Positions 54,334-62,177 of a DNA stretch of 64,000 bases are shown here, in pieces (the first letter of the stretch is position 1; each line of letters starts with the position of its first letter). A model generated the notes under the pieces. The model ran no database searches. It saw nothing but the letters and a program-made list of their open reading frames with translations, and had not been told where the DNA came from. Origin of the DNA: Streptomyces sp. L2 (GTDB lineage: Bacteria; Actinomycetota; Actinomycetes; Streptomycetales; Streptomycetaceae); the NCBI RefSeq assembly GCF_004124325.1, contig NZ_QBDT01000001.1:5208001-5272000 (forward strand), read 5' to 3'. A program made the position numbers and the translations under genes.

Positions 54334-56850
54334 TCACCCCGTCTGGACCACCCGCCCGTACTGCTCCCGGACCTCCCGGTACCGCAGCAGCTCGGCCGCC
54401 ACCGGATCCAGTACCCGGGCCCGCCCGCAACTCGCGGCGGCCTCCCGCAACCGGCGTTCCGCCTCCAGCCCGTAGCGCCGTGCCGGCCCCCGGGCCACCA
54501 TCCGGCAGCCCCACTCCACCAGCGGCCCGCCGACGATGCCCGCCACCATCAGCAGCACCGGCACCCACAGGTTCGGCGCCATGATCCCGGCGATCTGGCC
54601 GGCCAGCCACAGGCCGCCCACGATCTGCAGCAGCGTCATCGACGCCTGGACCAGCACCGCCGCGGGCCACCAGCCCGGCCGGGGCGGCCGCCCCGGCGGC
54701 AGCCCGGCCCGCGACGCCAGCTCGTCCAGCGCCTCCGACAGGCCCAGGGAGCCCCGTACGGCGGCCTCGCGCACCGCCTGCGCCCATGGCGCGGGCAGCC
54801 CCGCCGAGGCCCGCTCGGACACCGTACGGACCGCCTGCTCCACGCGCTGGCGTGCCGTGGCCTCCTCGTCGGTCTGCGTCCGCAGCGCCATCCGGCCCGT
54901 CGAGGGTTCGCCACGGTTCTGGTACCAGCGCCACAGCCGCAGCCAGGGCGTGCCGCAGGCCCGGTTGGCGTTGCGCAGCCAGGCCCGTTCGGCGGCGTCA
55001 CCGGCCGCCCCCGCGCCGACCGCGTCGGCGAGCCGTGCGGAGAACTCCTCCCGGGCGTCCTCGCTGAGACCGATGCGCCGGCCCGCCGCGTACACGGGCC
55101 GCAGGCCGGCCGCGGCGGCGTCCACGTCGGCGGCGATTCGGCGGCCCGCCGCGCCGCGTTCCGTCACGAAGTGGCTGAGCGAGTCGCGCAGTTCGCCGAC
55201 GCCCTCGCCGGTGAGCGCGGACAGCGCGAGCACGGTCGCGCCCGGCTCCCCGTGCTCGCCGAGCGCCACGCCGTCCTCGTCGAGCAGCCGGCGCAGATCG
55301 TCCAGGACCTGGTCGGCGGCTTCCTCGGGTAGCCGGTCGACCTGGTTCAGCACGACGAACATGACCTCCGCGTGCCCGGCCATGGGCCGCAGGTAGCGCT
55401 CGTGCAGGACGGCGTCGGCGTACTTCTCGGGGTCGACGACCCAGATCACGGCGTCCACCAGCCGCAGCACCCGGTCCACCTGCTCGCGGTGCTGCACGGC
55501 CGCCGAGTCGTGGTCGGGCAGGTCGACCAGGACGAGCCCGCGCAACTGCTCCTCGGCCTCCGGGCTCTGCAGCGGCCGTCGGCGCAGCCGTCCCGGAATG
55601 CCGAGCCGGTCGATGAGGCTCGCCGCGCCGTCGCTCCAACTGCACGCGATCGGCGCGGCGGTGGTCGGGCGCCGTACCCCGGTCTCCGAGATGGCCACCC
55701 CGGCGAGCGCGTTGAACAGCTGCGACTTGCCGCTGCCGGTGGCGCCCGCGATGGCGACGACGGTGTGCCGCCCGGACAGCTTGCGCCGGGCGGCCGCCTC
55801 GTCCAGGACCCGGCCCGCCTCGGCGAGCGTGCCGCTGTCCAGCCGGGTGCGGGAGAGGCCGACGAGTTCCCGCAGCGCGTCCAGCCGGGAGCGCAACGGG
55901 CCGTCGTACGCCAGCGGGGCGGGGGCACGGGAGTCCCCGCGCCGCTTCTCCTGCGCCAGGGCCCGCTCGGAGGCGGCCGTGGTGGCGGGCGTGTTCTCGG
56001 TGACCCGGCGCGCGATGAGGCCGTCGTCCCAGGCGTCGCCGGCTTCGTCGGGACCCTGGGCGTCGCGGGTGGGGGAGGCGGCGTCCGGGGTGACGTCCGG
56101 GGTGACGTCGGTGTCCGGCTTGTCGGTGCCGGGACGGCCGGCGGCTGTACGCCCGCCGTCGTTGCCGGCCCCGAGGGCCTCGGCGCCTTCGCCGTGCCGG
56201 CTGTCCCGGCCGCCGCCCTTGCGGTCCTCGTGGCCCTCGCGGTCCTCGTGGCCCTCGCGGTCCTCGCGGCCCTTGCGGTCCTGGCTGGGCTCGTCGCCCG
56301 GCACGCGCGCGTGGGGCGCGTTCTCGCTGTCGTCGCCGGTCTTCTGCGCGGGAACGGGGTCGGCGCCGGCGTCGGCGTCCTCGTCCGCCTCGCGCGCGGC
56401 GGTCGGCTCGCCGCTCTCGCGCCCCAGACCGTCCTCCGGGCCCTGACCGGCGTCGCCCCCGTCCGAAACCTTGGCCCCAGCCCCAGCCCCAGCCTCAGCC
56501 TCGGCTTCGACGGAGGCGGTCACGCGGGCGGAGTCGTCGCCGCCGTCAGCGCAGCCGTCGGCGGGCTCGTCATCCTCCAGGAGGAGACTCCGCCCGCTCT
56601 CGCTGGAGGCCTCTTTCTCCCCCTCATCGTCCGCTCGACCGGTGAGGCTGATGAGATCCGTGCGCTCGACGCGTTCACGGCCGACGCGTTCACGGCCGAC
56701 GTGATCGCGCTCGTCGCGCTCGGCGTCCGGCACATGAACGGCGTGATCGGTGTGATCGCTGTGGTCCCTGTGATCCGTGTGATCCATGTGATCGATCTGA
56801 CCCATCTGGTCCATCTGGTCCGTGTGGTCCTGGTCAGTGACGGCGGTCAC
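54334..56850 (-). CDS. dynB: Dynamin-like GTPase with C-terminal membrane helices (DynB)
   Basis: 838 aa from GTG 56850. The first about 300 residues are low complexity: a His/Asp-rich start (DHMDHTDHRDHSDHTDHAVH), then acidic and Arg/Glu repeats (REDREGHEDREGHEDRKGG). The GTPase domain starts at about 360: P-loop GATGSGKSQLF, switch T in TTAAP, DLPDHDS and NQVD. Two C-terminal membrane helices (about 735-790) are encoded in the WWPAAVLVQASMTLLQIVGG and LWVPVLLMVAGIVGGPLVEW segments. With DynA it stabilises FtsZ ladders during sporulation septation. It starts three bases after the dynA stop. Confidence 0.85.
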   Translation of the reverse strand: MTAVTDQDHTDQMDQMGQIDHMDHTDHRDHSDHTDHAVHVPDAERDERDHVGRERVGRERVERTDLISLTGRADDEGEKEASSESGRSLLLEDDEPADGCADGGDDSARVTASVEAEAEAGAGAGAKVSDGGDAGQGPEDGLGRESGEPTAAREADEDADAGADPVPAQKTGDDSENAPHARVPGDEPSQDRKGREDREGHEDREGHEDRKGGGRDSRHGEGAEALGAGNDGGRTAAGRPGTDKPDTDVTPDVTPDAASPTRDAQGPDEAGDAWDDGLIARRVTENTPATTAASERALAQEKRRGDSRAPAPLAYDGPLRSRLDALRELVGLSRTRLDSGTLAEAGRVLDEAAARRKLSGRHTVVAIAGATGSGKSQLFNALAGVAISETGVRRPTTAAPIACSWSDGAASLIDRLGIPGRLRRRPLQSPEAEEQLRGLVLVDLPDHDSAAVQHREQVDRVLRLVDAVIWVVDPEKYADAVLHERYLRPMAGHAEVMFVVLNQVDRLPEEAADQVLDDLRRLLDEDGVALGEHGEPGATVLALSALTGEGVGELRDSLSHFVTERGAAGRRIAADVDAAAAGLRPVYAAGRRIGLSEDAREEFSARLADAVGAGAAGDAAERAWLRNANRACGTPWLRLWRWYQNRGEPSTGRMALRTQTDEEATARQRVEQAVRTVSERASAGLPAPWAQAVREAAVRGSLGLSEALDELASRAGLPPGRPPRPGWWPAAVLVQASMTLLQIVGGLWLAGQIAGIMAPNLWVPVLLMVAGIVGGPLVEWGCRMVARGPARRYGLEAERRLREAAASCGRARVLDPVAAELLRYREVREQYGRVVQTG

Positions 56851-56853
56851 CGG

Positions 56854-58464
56854 TCACCTCTCCTTCAGCAGTACGGACAGCGCGGCGATGAGTTCGGCCT
56901 GCGGTTCGGGCTGGACGTCGAGGGCGTCGAGCGGGGCGAGGCGCCGCTCGCGTTCGATGTGCATGACGCGGTCCACGTAGTCGTCGAGGAGCCGGCCGGC
57001 CCGCTCGCGCAGCCGCAGCGCCCCGTTGGCGCCGATGCGTTCGCCGAGCCGCTCGCCCGCGTTCCGGGTGCGGCGGCCGCCGAGCAGCGCGGTGGCGACG
57101 AGCGCGGCGACCACCTCGGCGTCCGGGGCGACGCTCCGGTCCAGCCGGCGTACCTCGTCCTCGGCGTACTCCTCCAGCTCGCGCCGCCATCGCCGGACGG
57201 CGAGACCGATGCGGTGCTCGGCCTGTTCCAGGGACTGGTCCCGGTCGGCGAGTCCCGCGGTACTCGCGGCGGGCTCGCGGCGCCAGGCGTCGTCGACGCG
57301 CTCGTCGGCCGCAGTGACCGAGCACAGCAGCAGCGCGGACAGGCTGCCCACGAGGGCGTTCAGCAGCTCTCCCGCGGTGCAGTCCAGGGGGTAGGCGCGC
57401 CAGCGCTTGAGCGCGTCCCCGGCGAGCACGGCGCCGTTCTGGAGCCGGCCACGCACGCGTGCGTGCTCGGCGTCGTAGGCGCTGTCGACGGCGGAGGTGA
57501 GACGCAGCGCGGCCGAGTACTGGGCGGCGGTCGCACCGGCCAGCTCGGGCATGCGGGACTTGAGCGAGTCGAGCAGGCCGTGCACCGTGCGGGCCATGAC
57601 CTGGTTGCGGGAGGCGGTGTCATGGGCGTGGTGCACCAGCCAGCTGCGCAGCGGGGCGACGGCCGTGGCGGGCAGCAGGCCCCCGCCCCAGGCCGACTCG
57701 GGCAGCTCGGGCACCGTGAACCGGGGTACGTCGCCCAGGCCGGCCTTGGTGAGAAGGGCGCCGTACTGCCGGGAGACCTCGGAGACGACCTGGTGCGGCA
57801 CGCGGTCGAGGACGGTGACGAGCGAGGCGTCGTACTCCTTGGCGGTGCGCAGCAGGTGCCAGGGGACGGCGTCGGCGTAGCGGGCGGCCGTGGTCACCAT
57901 GATCCAGATGTCGGCGGCGCAGATCAGCTCGGCGGCGAGGACCCGGTTGTCAGCGACGAGCGAGTCGATGTCGGGGGCGTCGAGCAGCGCGACGCCGCGC
58001 GGCAGGGTGTCCGCGGTCTCCAGGCGCAGTACACGCGTCGGGTCCTGGCCGGGCGGCAGCAGCAGGTCGTCGGCGGGGTCCTGATGGGGCACCCACGCGC
58101 GGGTGAGGCCGGGCAGCACCCGCTGGTCGCTGAACCAGTGATGGTCCTCCGGATGGCAGACCAGAACCGGCGTCCGGGTGGTCGGCCGCAGCACTCCCGC
58201 CTCGCTGACGCGGCGCCCCACCAGTGAGTTGACGAGCGTCGACTTGCCCGCGCCGGTGGAGCCGCCCACGACGGCCAGCAGGGGCGCGTGGGGTTGCCGC
58301 AGCCGCGGCACCAGGTAGTCGTCGAGCTGGGCGAGGAGTTCGTCGCGGTTGGCACGCGCGCGTGGGGCGCCCGCGAGGGGCAGCGGAAAGCGCGCGGCGG
58401 CGACACGGTCGCGCAGGGCGGAGAGCGTGTCGAGCAGCTGAGGCCGTACGTCCAAGGTCACCAC
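56854..58464 (-). CDS. dynA: Dynamin-like GTPase (DynA)
   Basis: 536 aa from the first of two tandem GTG codons (58464). An upstream ATG at 58503 is in frame but adds an AT-rich, atypical leader without a ribosome site. P-loop [17 protein letters not shown] at about 65-80, switch Thr in RPTTRTP, G3 DAPDIDS, and a T/L-V-D-R element ([10 protein letters not shown]). The rest is helical with no membrane helix, so it is the soluble partner of the downstream protein. A TAAAAT box (58486-58481, minus strand) lies 17 bp before the GTG, raising the possibility of a leaderless or very short 5' end. A GACAC pentamer (58528-58532) resembles WhiA sites. Confidence 0.85.
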   Translation of the reverse strand: MVTLDVRPQLLDTLSALRDRVAAARFPLPLAGAPRARANRDELLAQLDDYLVPRLRQPHAPLLAVVGGSTGAGKSTLVNSLVGRRVSEAGVLRPTTRTPVLVCHPEDHHWFSDQRVLPGLTRAWVPHQDPADDLLLPPGQDPTRVLRLETADTLPRGVALLDAPDIDSLVADNRVLAAELICAADIWIMVTTAARYADAVPWHLLRTAKEYDASLVTVLDRVPHQVVSEVSRQYGALLTKAGLGDVPRFTVPELPESAWGGGLLPATAVAPLRSWLVHHAHDTASRNQVMARTVHGLLDSLKSRMPELAGATAAQYSAALRLTSAVDSAYDAEHARVRGRLQNGAVLAGDALKRWRAYPLDCTAGELLNALVGSLSALLLCSVTAADERVDDAWRREPAASTAGLADRDQSLEQAEHRIGLAVRRWRRELEEYAEDEVRRLDRSVAPDAEVVAALVATALLGGRRTRNAGERLGERIGANGALRLRERAGRLLDDYVDRVMHIERERRLAPLDALDVQPEPQAELIAALSVLLKER

Positions 58465-58735
58465 ATGCGAAGAATGCCCAATTTTAGGGGAATTCTGAAG
58501 CATATAGACATGTCTGCGCGCCGACGGGACACAACGGGCGGAAGGGATGACTGGGACGCGGGCACAGTCAAGGCATAACGAGTGCACAACACCCGGTGCG
58601 CCGACGGCCAAAAGCGGTGCACGATTCGTACCTGCCTGCGATTATCAGGACCGCTTCACCGAACCTCCACATCGAGCCACGGAGGCGAAGCGACAGGGGC
58701 AAGGAACGGGGAGCTTTATCCTTGTCCCGCACCAG

Positions 58736-58808
58736 GCCCCCGTAGCTCAGTGGATAGAGCAGGCGCCTTCTAAGCGCTTGGCCGCAGGTTCGAGTCCTGC
58801 CGGGGGCG
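58736..58808 (+). tRNA. tRNA-Arg, anticodon UCU
   Basis: Complete cloverleaf of 73 nt: acceptor GCCCCCG/CGGGGGC, D-stem GCTC/GAGC with loop AGTGGATA, anticodon arm GGCGC-CTTCTAA-GCGCT with anticodon TCT, T-arm GCAGG-TTCGAGT-CCTGC, discriminator G. CCA is not encoded. It decodes AGA, a rare codon in this genome. A CCCTCCC-ACC-GGGAGGG hairpin (58820-58836) follows and may end transcription. Confidence 0.97.
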
Positions 58809-58856
58809 CCCCCGCCCAGCCCTCCCACCGGGAGGGGCCAGACTCTGGAGCCGTCC

Positions 58857-58974
58857 GACTGCGAGCACGTGTCACGGCTGGCCGTGTCTCATACGTGTCG
58901 GAGTTCTGGGTGAGGCATCCCCTCGTGGGCGGCCGCTCAGCGAGATCACCGGCCGTTTCAGGCCGTCGCTTCAG
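58857..58974. repeat. Long direct repeat, copy 1
   Basis: 118 bp that recur imperfectly at 60485-60601. The conserved core includes GACTGCGAGC, TCTCATACGTGTCG and CCGTCGCTTCAG. The two copies enclose about 1.5 kb with two small hypothetical genes. Neither copy has a convincing gene. Downstream (59000-59396) I see nothing recognisable. Confidence 0.7.
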
Positions 58975-59396
58975 ATCGGGCAGCGGCCCATCGACGGGGG
59001 AGCGCAGGCCGATGCCGTGCTCATGCCACTCCATGCGGGCTCTGCAGCCCACCAGGCTCCGTTTCGACCGGCTTCAGCGCTCGCAACGCCACCGGGGCAG
59101 CCGTTGGGCTCGACCCCGGCCTGGCCCGAGTGCAGCCAGCCCATGAAGTTCGGCGGCTACGTCCTCGTCGAAGGGGAGGGCGATCGTCAGTGGACCTGCC
59201 GGGCGCTGTGGAGGTGTACCGGGCCGGCATGTCTGGTGGCGCTCGGACGGCCGGCCCGAAGAGCTGTTGGAGGCCTGCCTGATGTCCGAGCTGTTCCGCT
59301 GACATCCGACGCTGGCGCCGCCATCGCTGTACTCGACGCCTCGTTCACCGCGGCCGTCCCTGGTCAGGGAAAGCCGCGATCGGAGAGTCTAGGGGC

Positions 59397-59774
59397 ATGC
59401 TGCTGCCGCTAACCCATGGGAAAACCGAGTTCATCGAGGTCGTGCGCATCACCGACCCTGTCAGGCATCTCACATCGGAGGACCTGGCCGGTGACACTGT
59501 CGCGGTATGGGAAGGAGATCAAGCCCAGCAGGCCCTGTCTCTGATCGCCGGCCTACCGGGGAGTGAGCTGTATCGCTGCTTTCTCCCGGGCTGGGGGATC
59601 CGGGCGCACGGCTCCATCGATCAGCTCTTCGAGATTGCCTTCTGCTTCCGCTGTCACGGGGGCCGTATCTGGGGGGCGGGTCTTCCTGTCGAACAACGCG
59701 GTCAGACCTTCGACGCAGAGAGTCCGGCCGCACTTGAACTGCTCCACCGATTCCGCTCCTGCCTGGCGGACTGA
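59397..59774 (+). CDS. Hypothetical protein
   Basis: 125 aa. MLLPLTHGKTEFIEVVRITD, then YRCFLPGWGIRAHGSIDQLF and FCFRCHGGRIWGAGLPVEQR, ending ALELLHRFRSCLAD. The CFRC pair recalls proteins that test residue or ligand contributions in Streptomyces accessory loci, but I do not recognise a family. AGGGG lies only one base from the ATG, so translation may be weak. GC is slightly lower than in core genes. Confidence 0.5.
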   Translation: MLLPLTHGKTEFIEVVRITDPVRHLTSEDLAGDTVAVWEGDQAQQALSLIAGLPGSELYRCFLPGWGIRAHGSIDQLFEIAFCFRCHGGRIWGAGLPVEQRGQTFDAESPAALELLHRFRSCLAD

Positions 59775-59799
59775 CGTCTCGGGAGCTTGTGCGGCCAGG

Positions 59800-60123
59800 T
59801 CAGAGCAAGGGAGAGAAGTCGGCAGACTGGTCGAGGTGGAACGGTGAGCCCGCACGAGTCGGAACCCATTTTTGCCGTAGGGCAGCCGCGATGGCGTCGG
59901 CAACGTCGGAGAGCACCACTGGGTTGCCCGGGCGTTCGAGCCAGTTGCTGGTGTGAAGCTGATTCGTGGTGACGACCAGGGTCGTCCCAGGGTGTTCTGC
60001 ATGCTCCACGGCGTATGTACAGGGCGACCAGCAGAGACCCTGACTGTATGTGGGTCTGCGTCGCAGCCGCCGGCGGTAGCTCGTGCCGTCGACGACTATG
60101 CGCCGTGAGCCCTTGCGGCCCAT
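59800..60123 (-). CDS. Hypothetical protein
   Basis: 107 aa from ATG 60123. The start MGRKGSRRIVVDGTSYRRRL, followed by CWSPCTYAVEHAEHPGTTLVV and NWLERPGNPVVLSDVADAIA, ending in GSPFHLDQSADFSPLL, resembles a small conserved Streptomyces protein of unknown function that I cannot name. It is basic at the N-terminus. It is convergent with the hypothetical gene ending at 59774. Confidence 0.55.
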   Translation of the reverse strand: MGRKGSRRIVVDGTSYRRRLRRRPTYSQGLCWSPCTYAVEHAEHPGTTLVVTTNQLHTSNWLERPGNPVVLSDVADAIAAALRQKWVPTRAGSPFHLDQSADFSPLL

Positions 60124-60243
60124 TGCTATGGTTTCTCCCCCAGTTGTCAGCATGCTAGTGGCCAACGCATAGCGGAGGCGCGGTGCGGTACTCGGGCCGT
60201 CTCTGGGCCGTCCGAGGGCACCCGACGCCGACCAGCAACGACA

Positions 60244-60283
60244 GAAGCCCACGACATCTGAACTGTTCAGAGCCGTGGGCTTC
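60244..60283. terminator. Nested perfect stem-loop
   Basis: GAAGCCCACG pairs with CGTGGGCTTC (10 bp), and inside it TCTGAAC-T-GTTCAGA forms a second perfect 7-bp stem. It lies beyond the start of the minus-strand hypothetical gene in a gap of about 650 bp (60124-60774). No T-tract. It could be a terminator for a lost upstream gene or an operator. Confidence 0.5.
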
Positions 60284-60484
60284 GTCAGGGCCGCCGGTCG
60301 GCGAGACCGTTGATCAGCAGACCGGCTACTGAGTGCCGTCTGCGGGTCTCATGAGGGCGAGTCGAATGAGTTCCGAAGTCGGCAGACAAGCCGTCGCGGG
60401 GCCTTTCGCTGGTCCGGGTGGGCGAACCCGGCCGCATGAGCCGCCGTGCCCTCTCGGGGACGAGGGCTGACTCCAGCGCTGACC

Positions 60485-60601
60485 GACTGCGAGCGTGTCT
60501 CCCGGGCGGCCGTATCTCATACGTGTCGAAATCCCGGAAGAGGCGTCCTCTACGGGCGTGTCGTTCGGCAGATCACCGCCGGCTTCAAGCCGTCGCTTCA
60601 G
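60485..60601. repeat. Long direct repeat, copy 2
   Basis: Second copy of the repeat at 58857-58974, about 75% identical. It is followed by two exact copies of GGTTCCCGATCCGG (60610-60623 and 60632-60645), 22 bp apart. Confidence 0.7.
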
Positions 60602-60774
60602 AGGCCGGTGGTTCCCGATCCGGATGCCGGCGGTTCCCGATCCGGTGGCAGCCTGTTGATGGATGACCGGCGAAACCCCTGCCGCGGAACCGACGCCGCG
60701 CGCTGCTCGGTGGGCGACAGGCGTCTGGGAAAACCCATTGCGGACCTTCCTGGGACGGTTTGAAACTGAGGTCC

Positions 60775-60972
60775 ATGCGCGGATTCACCAGGACCGACAA
60801 CGAATTCCTCGTCTCCTGCCTGGGCGATCCGCAGCGCACAGTGGCGGCCTACCATGCGCTGCTGCGGCGCGGCGAGGAGGCGACGAGTGCCACTCGCCGT
60901 GGCCTCCACCACGAGAATCCCGCAGCCCGTGAGGGCTGCTGCCGCCTCCTCGACCACCTGGTCGACACCGAA
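60775..60972 (+). pseudogene. 5' fragment of a HEAT-repeat protein gene
   Basis: ATG 60775 opens a frame reading MRGFTRTDNEFLVSCLGDPQ and later RRGLHHENPAAREGCCRLLD, a typical HEAT-repeat pair. The similarity stops abruptly near 60970, where the sequence becomes the middle of a different gene in another frame. The remainder of the HEAT gene is missing, so this looks like a deletion joint. Confidence 0.6.
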
Positions 60973-61660
60973 GAGCAAGTCGCTCCAGGACATCACCGCG
61001 GCGCACCACAAGGTGCAGAAGCCGGTGTTGCTGGCCGGGATCTCGCGGACGTACCAGCCGAAGGACGAGGAGGGTGAGCAACTGCCGCCCGAGTCGACCC
61101 GCGTGCAGGTCAAGGGCGAGGACGCGCTGAAGGAGATGGCCGCGTCGCTGACCCGCCTCTTCGATGTGACCGCCACCAAGGACTGGGCCAACTGCACGGC
61201 CCGCGCGGACGTCGTCGTGGACGACAGGACCGTCGTCGCCGACGTCCCGGTCAGCTATCTGCTGTTCCTGGAGAAGCAACTCACCGACCTGCACACCTTC
61301 GTCAAGAAGCTTCCCGTGCTGGACGCCGCCGAGTCCTGGTCCCTGGACCCCTCGACGGACTGGTGGAAGACCGACCCGGTCCGCACGATCCGTACCAAGA
61401 AGGTGCCGCGCAACCACGTCAAGGCCGAGGCGACCGAGAAGCACCCGGCGCAGGTCGAGGTGTACTACGGGGACGTCCCGATCGGTTACTGGACGACCGT
61501 GAAGTTCTCCGGAGCGCTCCCCGTACGGCGGGTCAACGAACTCGTCGAACGGGTCGAGAAGCTGCAGCAGGCGGTCAAGTTCGCCCGTGAGGAGGCCAAC
61601 GGCGCCGAGATCACCGATCAGCGGGTCGGTGACGCGGTGTTCGGCTATCTGTTTGAGTGA
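60971..61660 (+). pseudogene. 5'-truncated conserved actinobacterial protein (recalled as DUF7873-like)
   Basis: From about 60971 the frame reads KSKSLQDITAAHHKVQKPVL, ISRTYQPKDEEGEQLPPEST, LFDVTATKDWANCTARADVV and KVPRNHVKAEATEKHPAQVE, and ends FAREEANGAEITDQRVGDAV / FGYLFE. This is a well-conserved actinobacterial family of unknown function. The expected first 10-20 residues are replaced by the out-of-frame HEAT fragment, so no proper start remains, although an upstream ATG (60854) gives a 268-aa fusion frame. The gene ends about 140 bp before the first tRNA-like element. Most of the protein is intact, so loss is recent or an alternative start is used. Confidence 0.6.
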
Positions 61661-61704
61661 CGTCCAGTTCTGGTGACATCCAGTTCTGGTGACGTCCTGT
61701 TCGA
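61657..61704. repeat. Three tandem 16-bp repeats
   Basis: GTGACGTCCAGTTCTG, GTGACATCCAGTTCTG and GTGACGTCCTGTTCGA follow each other with no spacer, beginning at the stop codon of the truncated gene. Confidence 0.8.
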
Positions 61705-61799
61705 GTGCCGCGTCGCTCGGACAGCATCATGAACGCTCCCGTGCGCGAGCGCGGGGGTGCGCCACTGGCGCGGGCCGGCATGAGGACCGGTTCGCGTAC

Positions 61800-61933
61800 G
61801 GAGCGCAAGCTGAAACTGAAGTTCAGGCTGATCACGCGGTAACGGTGGAGGTTCGAGTCCTCCCCCCGGCACCACGCGCCGGGGTGGCCCAACATGGCAG
61901 AGGCAGCCGCGATCAAGCTCAGATTCTCGCTCC
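61800..61933 (+). ncRNA. Permuted tRNA-like element 1 (YrlA-type Y RNA candidate)
   Basis: Order is 3' half, then 5' half. 3' half: anticodon-stem strand GCGGT (61836-61840), T-arm GGAGG-TTCGAGT-CCTCC (61847-61863), acceptor CCCCGGC (61864-61870), then ACCA. After CGC comes the 5' half: acceptor GCCGGGG (61878-61884), TG, a D-arm starting GCCC and ending AGGC, then GCCGC (61906-61910). Acceptor strands pair 7/7 and anticodon strands 5/5 (6 with the next C-G). Outer flanks GGAGCG (61800-61805) and CGCTCC (61928-61933) also pair. A normal-order tRNA cannot be folded. This is the fold of bacterial YrlA RNAs, in which the tRNA-like module is closed at the acceptor end and opens through the anticodon stem into the Ro60-binding stem. 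Ends are estimated. Confidence 0.7.
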
Positions 61934-61967
61934 AGTCTCAGTATTGCCGCCGATCGCCGGGTCGACC

Positions 61968-62075
61968 GGGGACGGACGAGCGCCGTCGGATGCGAGTTCG
62001 ACTCTCGCCTGCACCTCTTGCACGCTGCGGTAGTTCAAAGGAAGAACACGACGGCCTGATGACTGATCCGTCCTC
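61968..62075 (+). ncRNA. Permuted tRNA-like element 2 (YrlA-type Y RNA candidate)
   Basis: Same order as element 1. 3' half: CGTCG (61984-61988), T-arm GCGAG-TTCGACT-CTCGC (61992-62008), acceptor CTGCACC (62009-62015). 5' half: acceptor GCTGCGG (62024-62030), TA, D-arm GTTC-AAAGGAA-GAAC (62033-62047), CGACG (62049-62053). Acceptor strands pair 6/7 with one G-U. Anticodon strands pair 5/5, extendable to 7. Outer flanks GGGGACGGA (61968-61976) and TCCGTCCTC (62067-62075) form a 9-bp stem. Unlike element 1 there is no CCA after the acceptor. It starts 35 bp after element 1. Confidence 0.65.
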
Positions 62076-62080
62076 TTGAA

Positions 62081-62171
62081 CGCCGCCGGCGTGCGCAATT
62101 GGGTGGCATCCCCAGGGGCCCGGGAGCTGGATACGACTCCCGGGCTCCGCCACGTCCGGGAAGCGGCGGCG
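62081..62171 (+). ncRNA. Third structured element: 12-bp minihelix with GCCA (possible array end)
   Basis: GGGGCCCGGGAG pairs with CTCCCGGGCTCC (62115-62126 with 62137-62148, one G-T) around the loop CTGGATACGA. This is an acceptor-plus-T-stem-sized helix followed by GCCA. GTGGC/GCCAC (62103-62107, 62149-62153) and CGCCGCC/GGCGGCG (62081-62087, 62165-62171) can close around it. No D-arm or TTCGA T-loop is present, so it may be a decayed third unit or a terminator. Confidence 0.4.
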
Positions 62172-62177
62172 GCTGGA

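Noticed and set aside
61611..61916. Minus-strand open frames of 101 and 76 codons over the tRNA-like element
   Set aside because: They are antisense readings of the T-arm and acceptor (giving peptides like GGLEPP), a well-known source of false proteins. No ribosome site is present.
61800..61933. Two-piece (circularly permuted) tmRNA
   Set aside because: There is no tag reading frame or pseudoknot region, a true D-arm is present, and Streptomyces is known to have one-piece tmRNA.
61800..62075. Ordinary tandem tRNA array or intron-containing tRNAs
   Set aside because: In normal order the acceptor and anticodon strands do not pair, and the units would be far too long. No group I intron core was seen.
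58736..62160. Integrated element with att sites at tRNA-Arg
   Set aside because: No integrase, no transposase and no exact duplicate of the tRNA 3' end within the window; only remnants and repeats are present.
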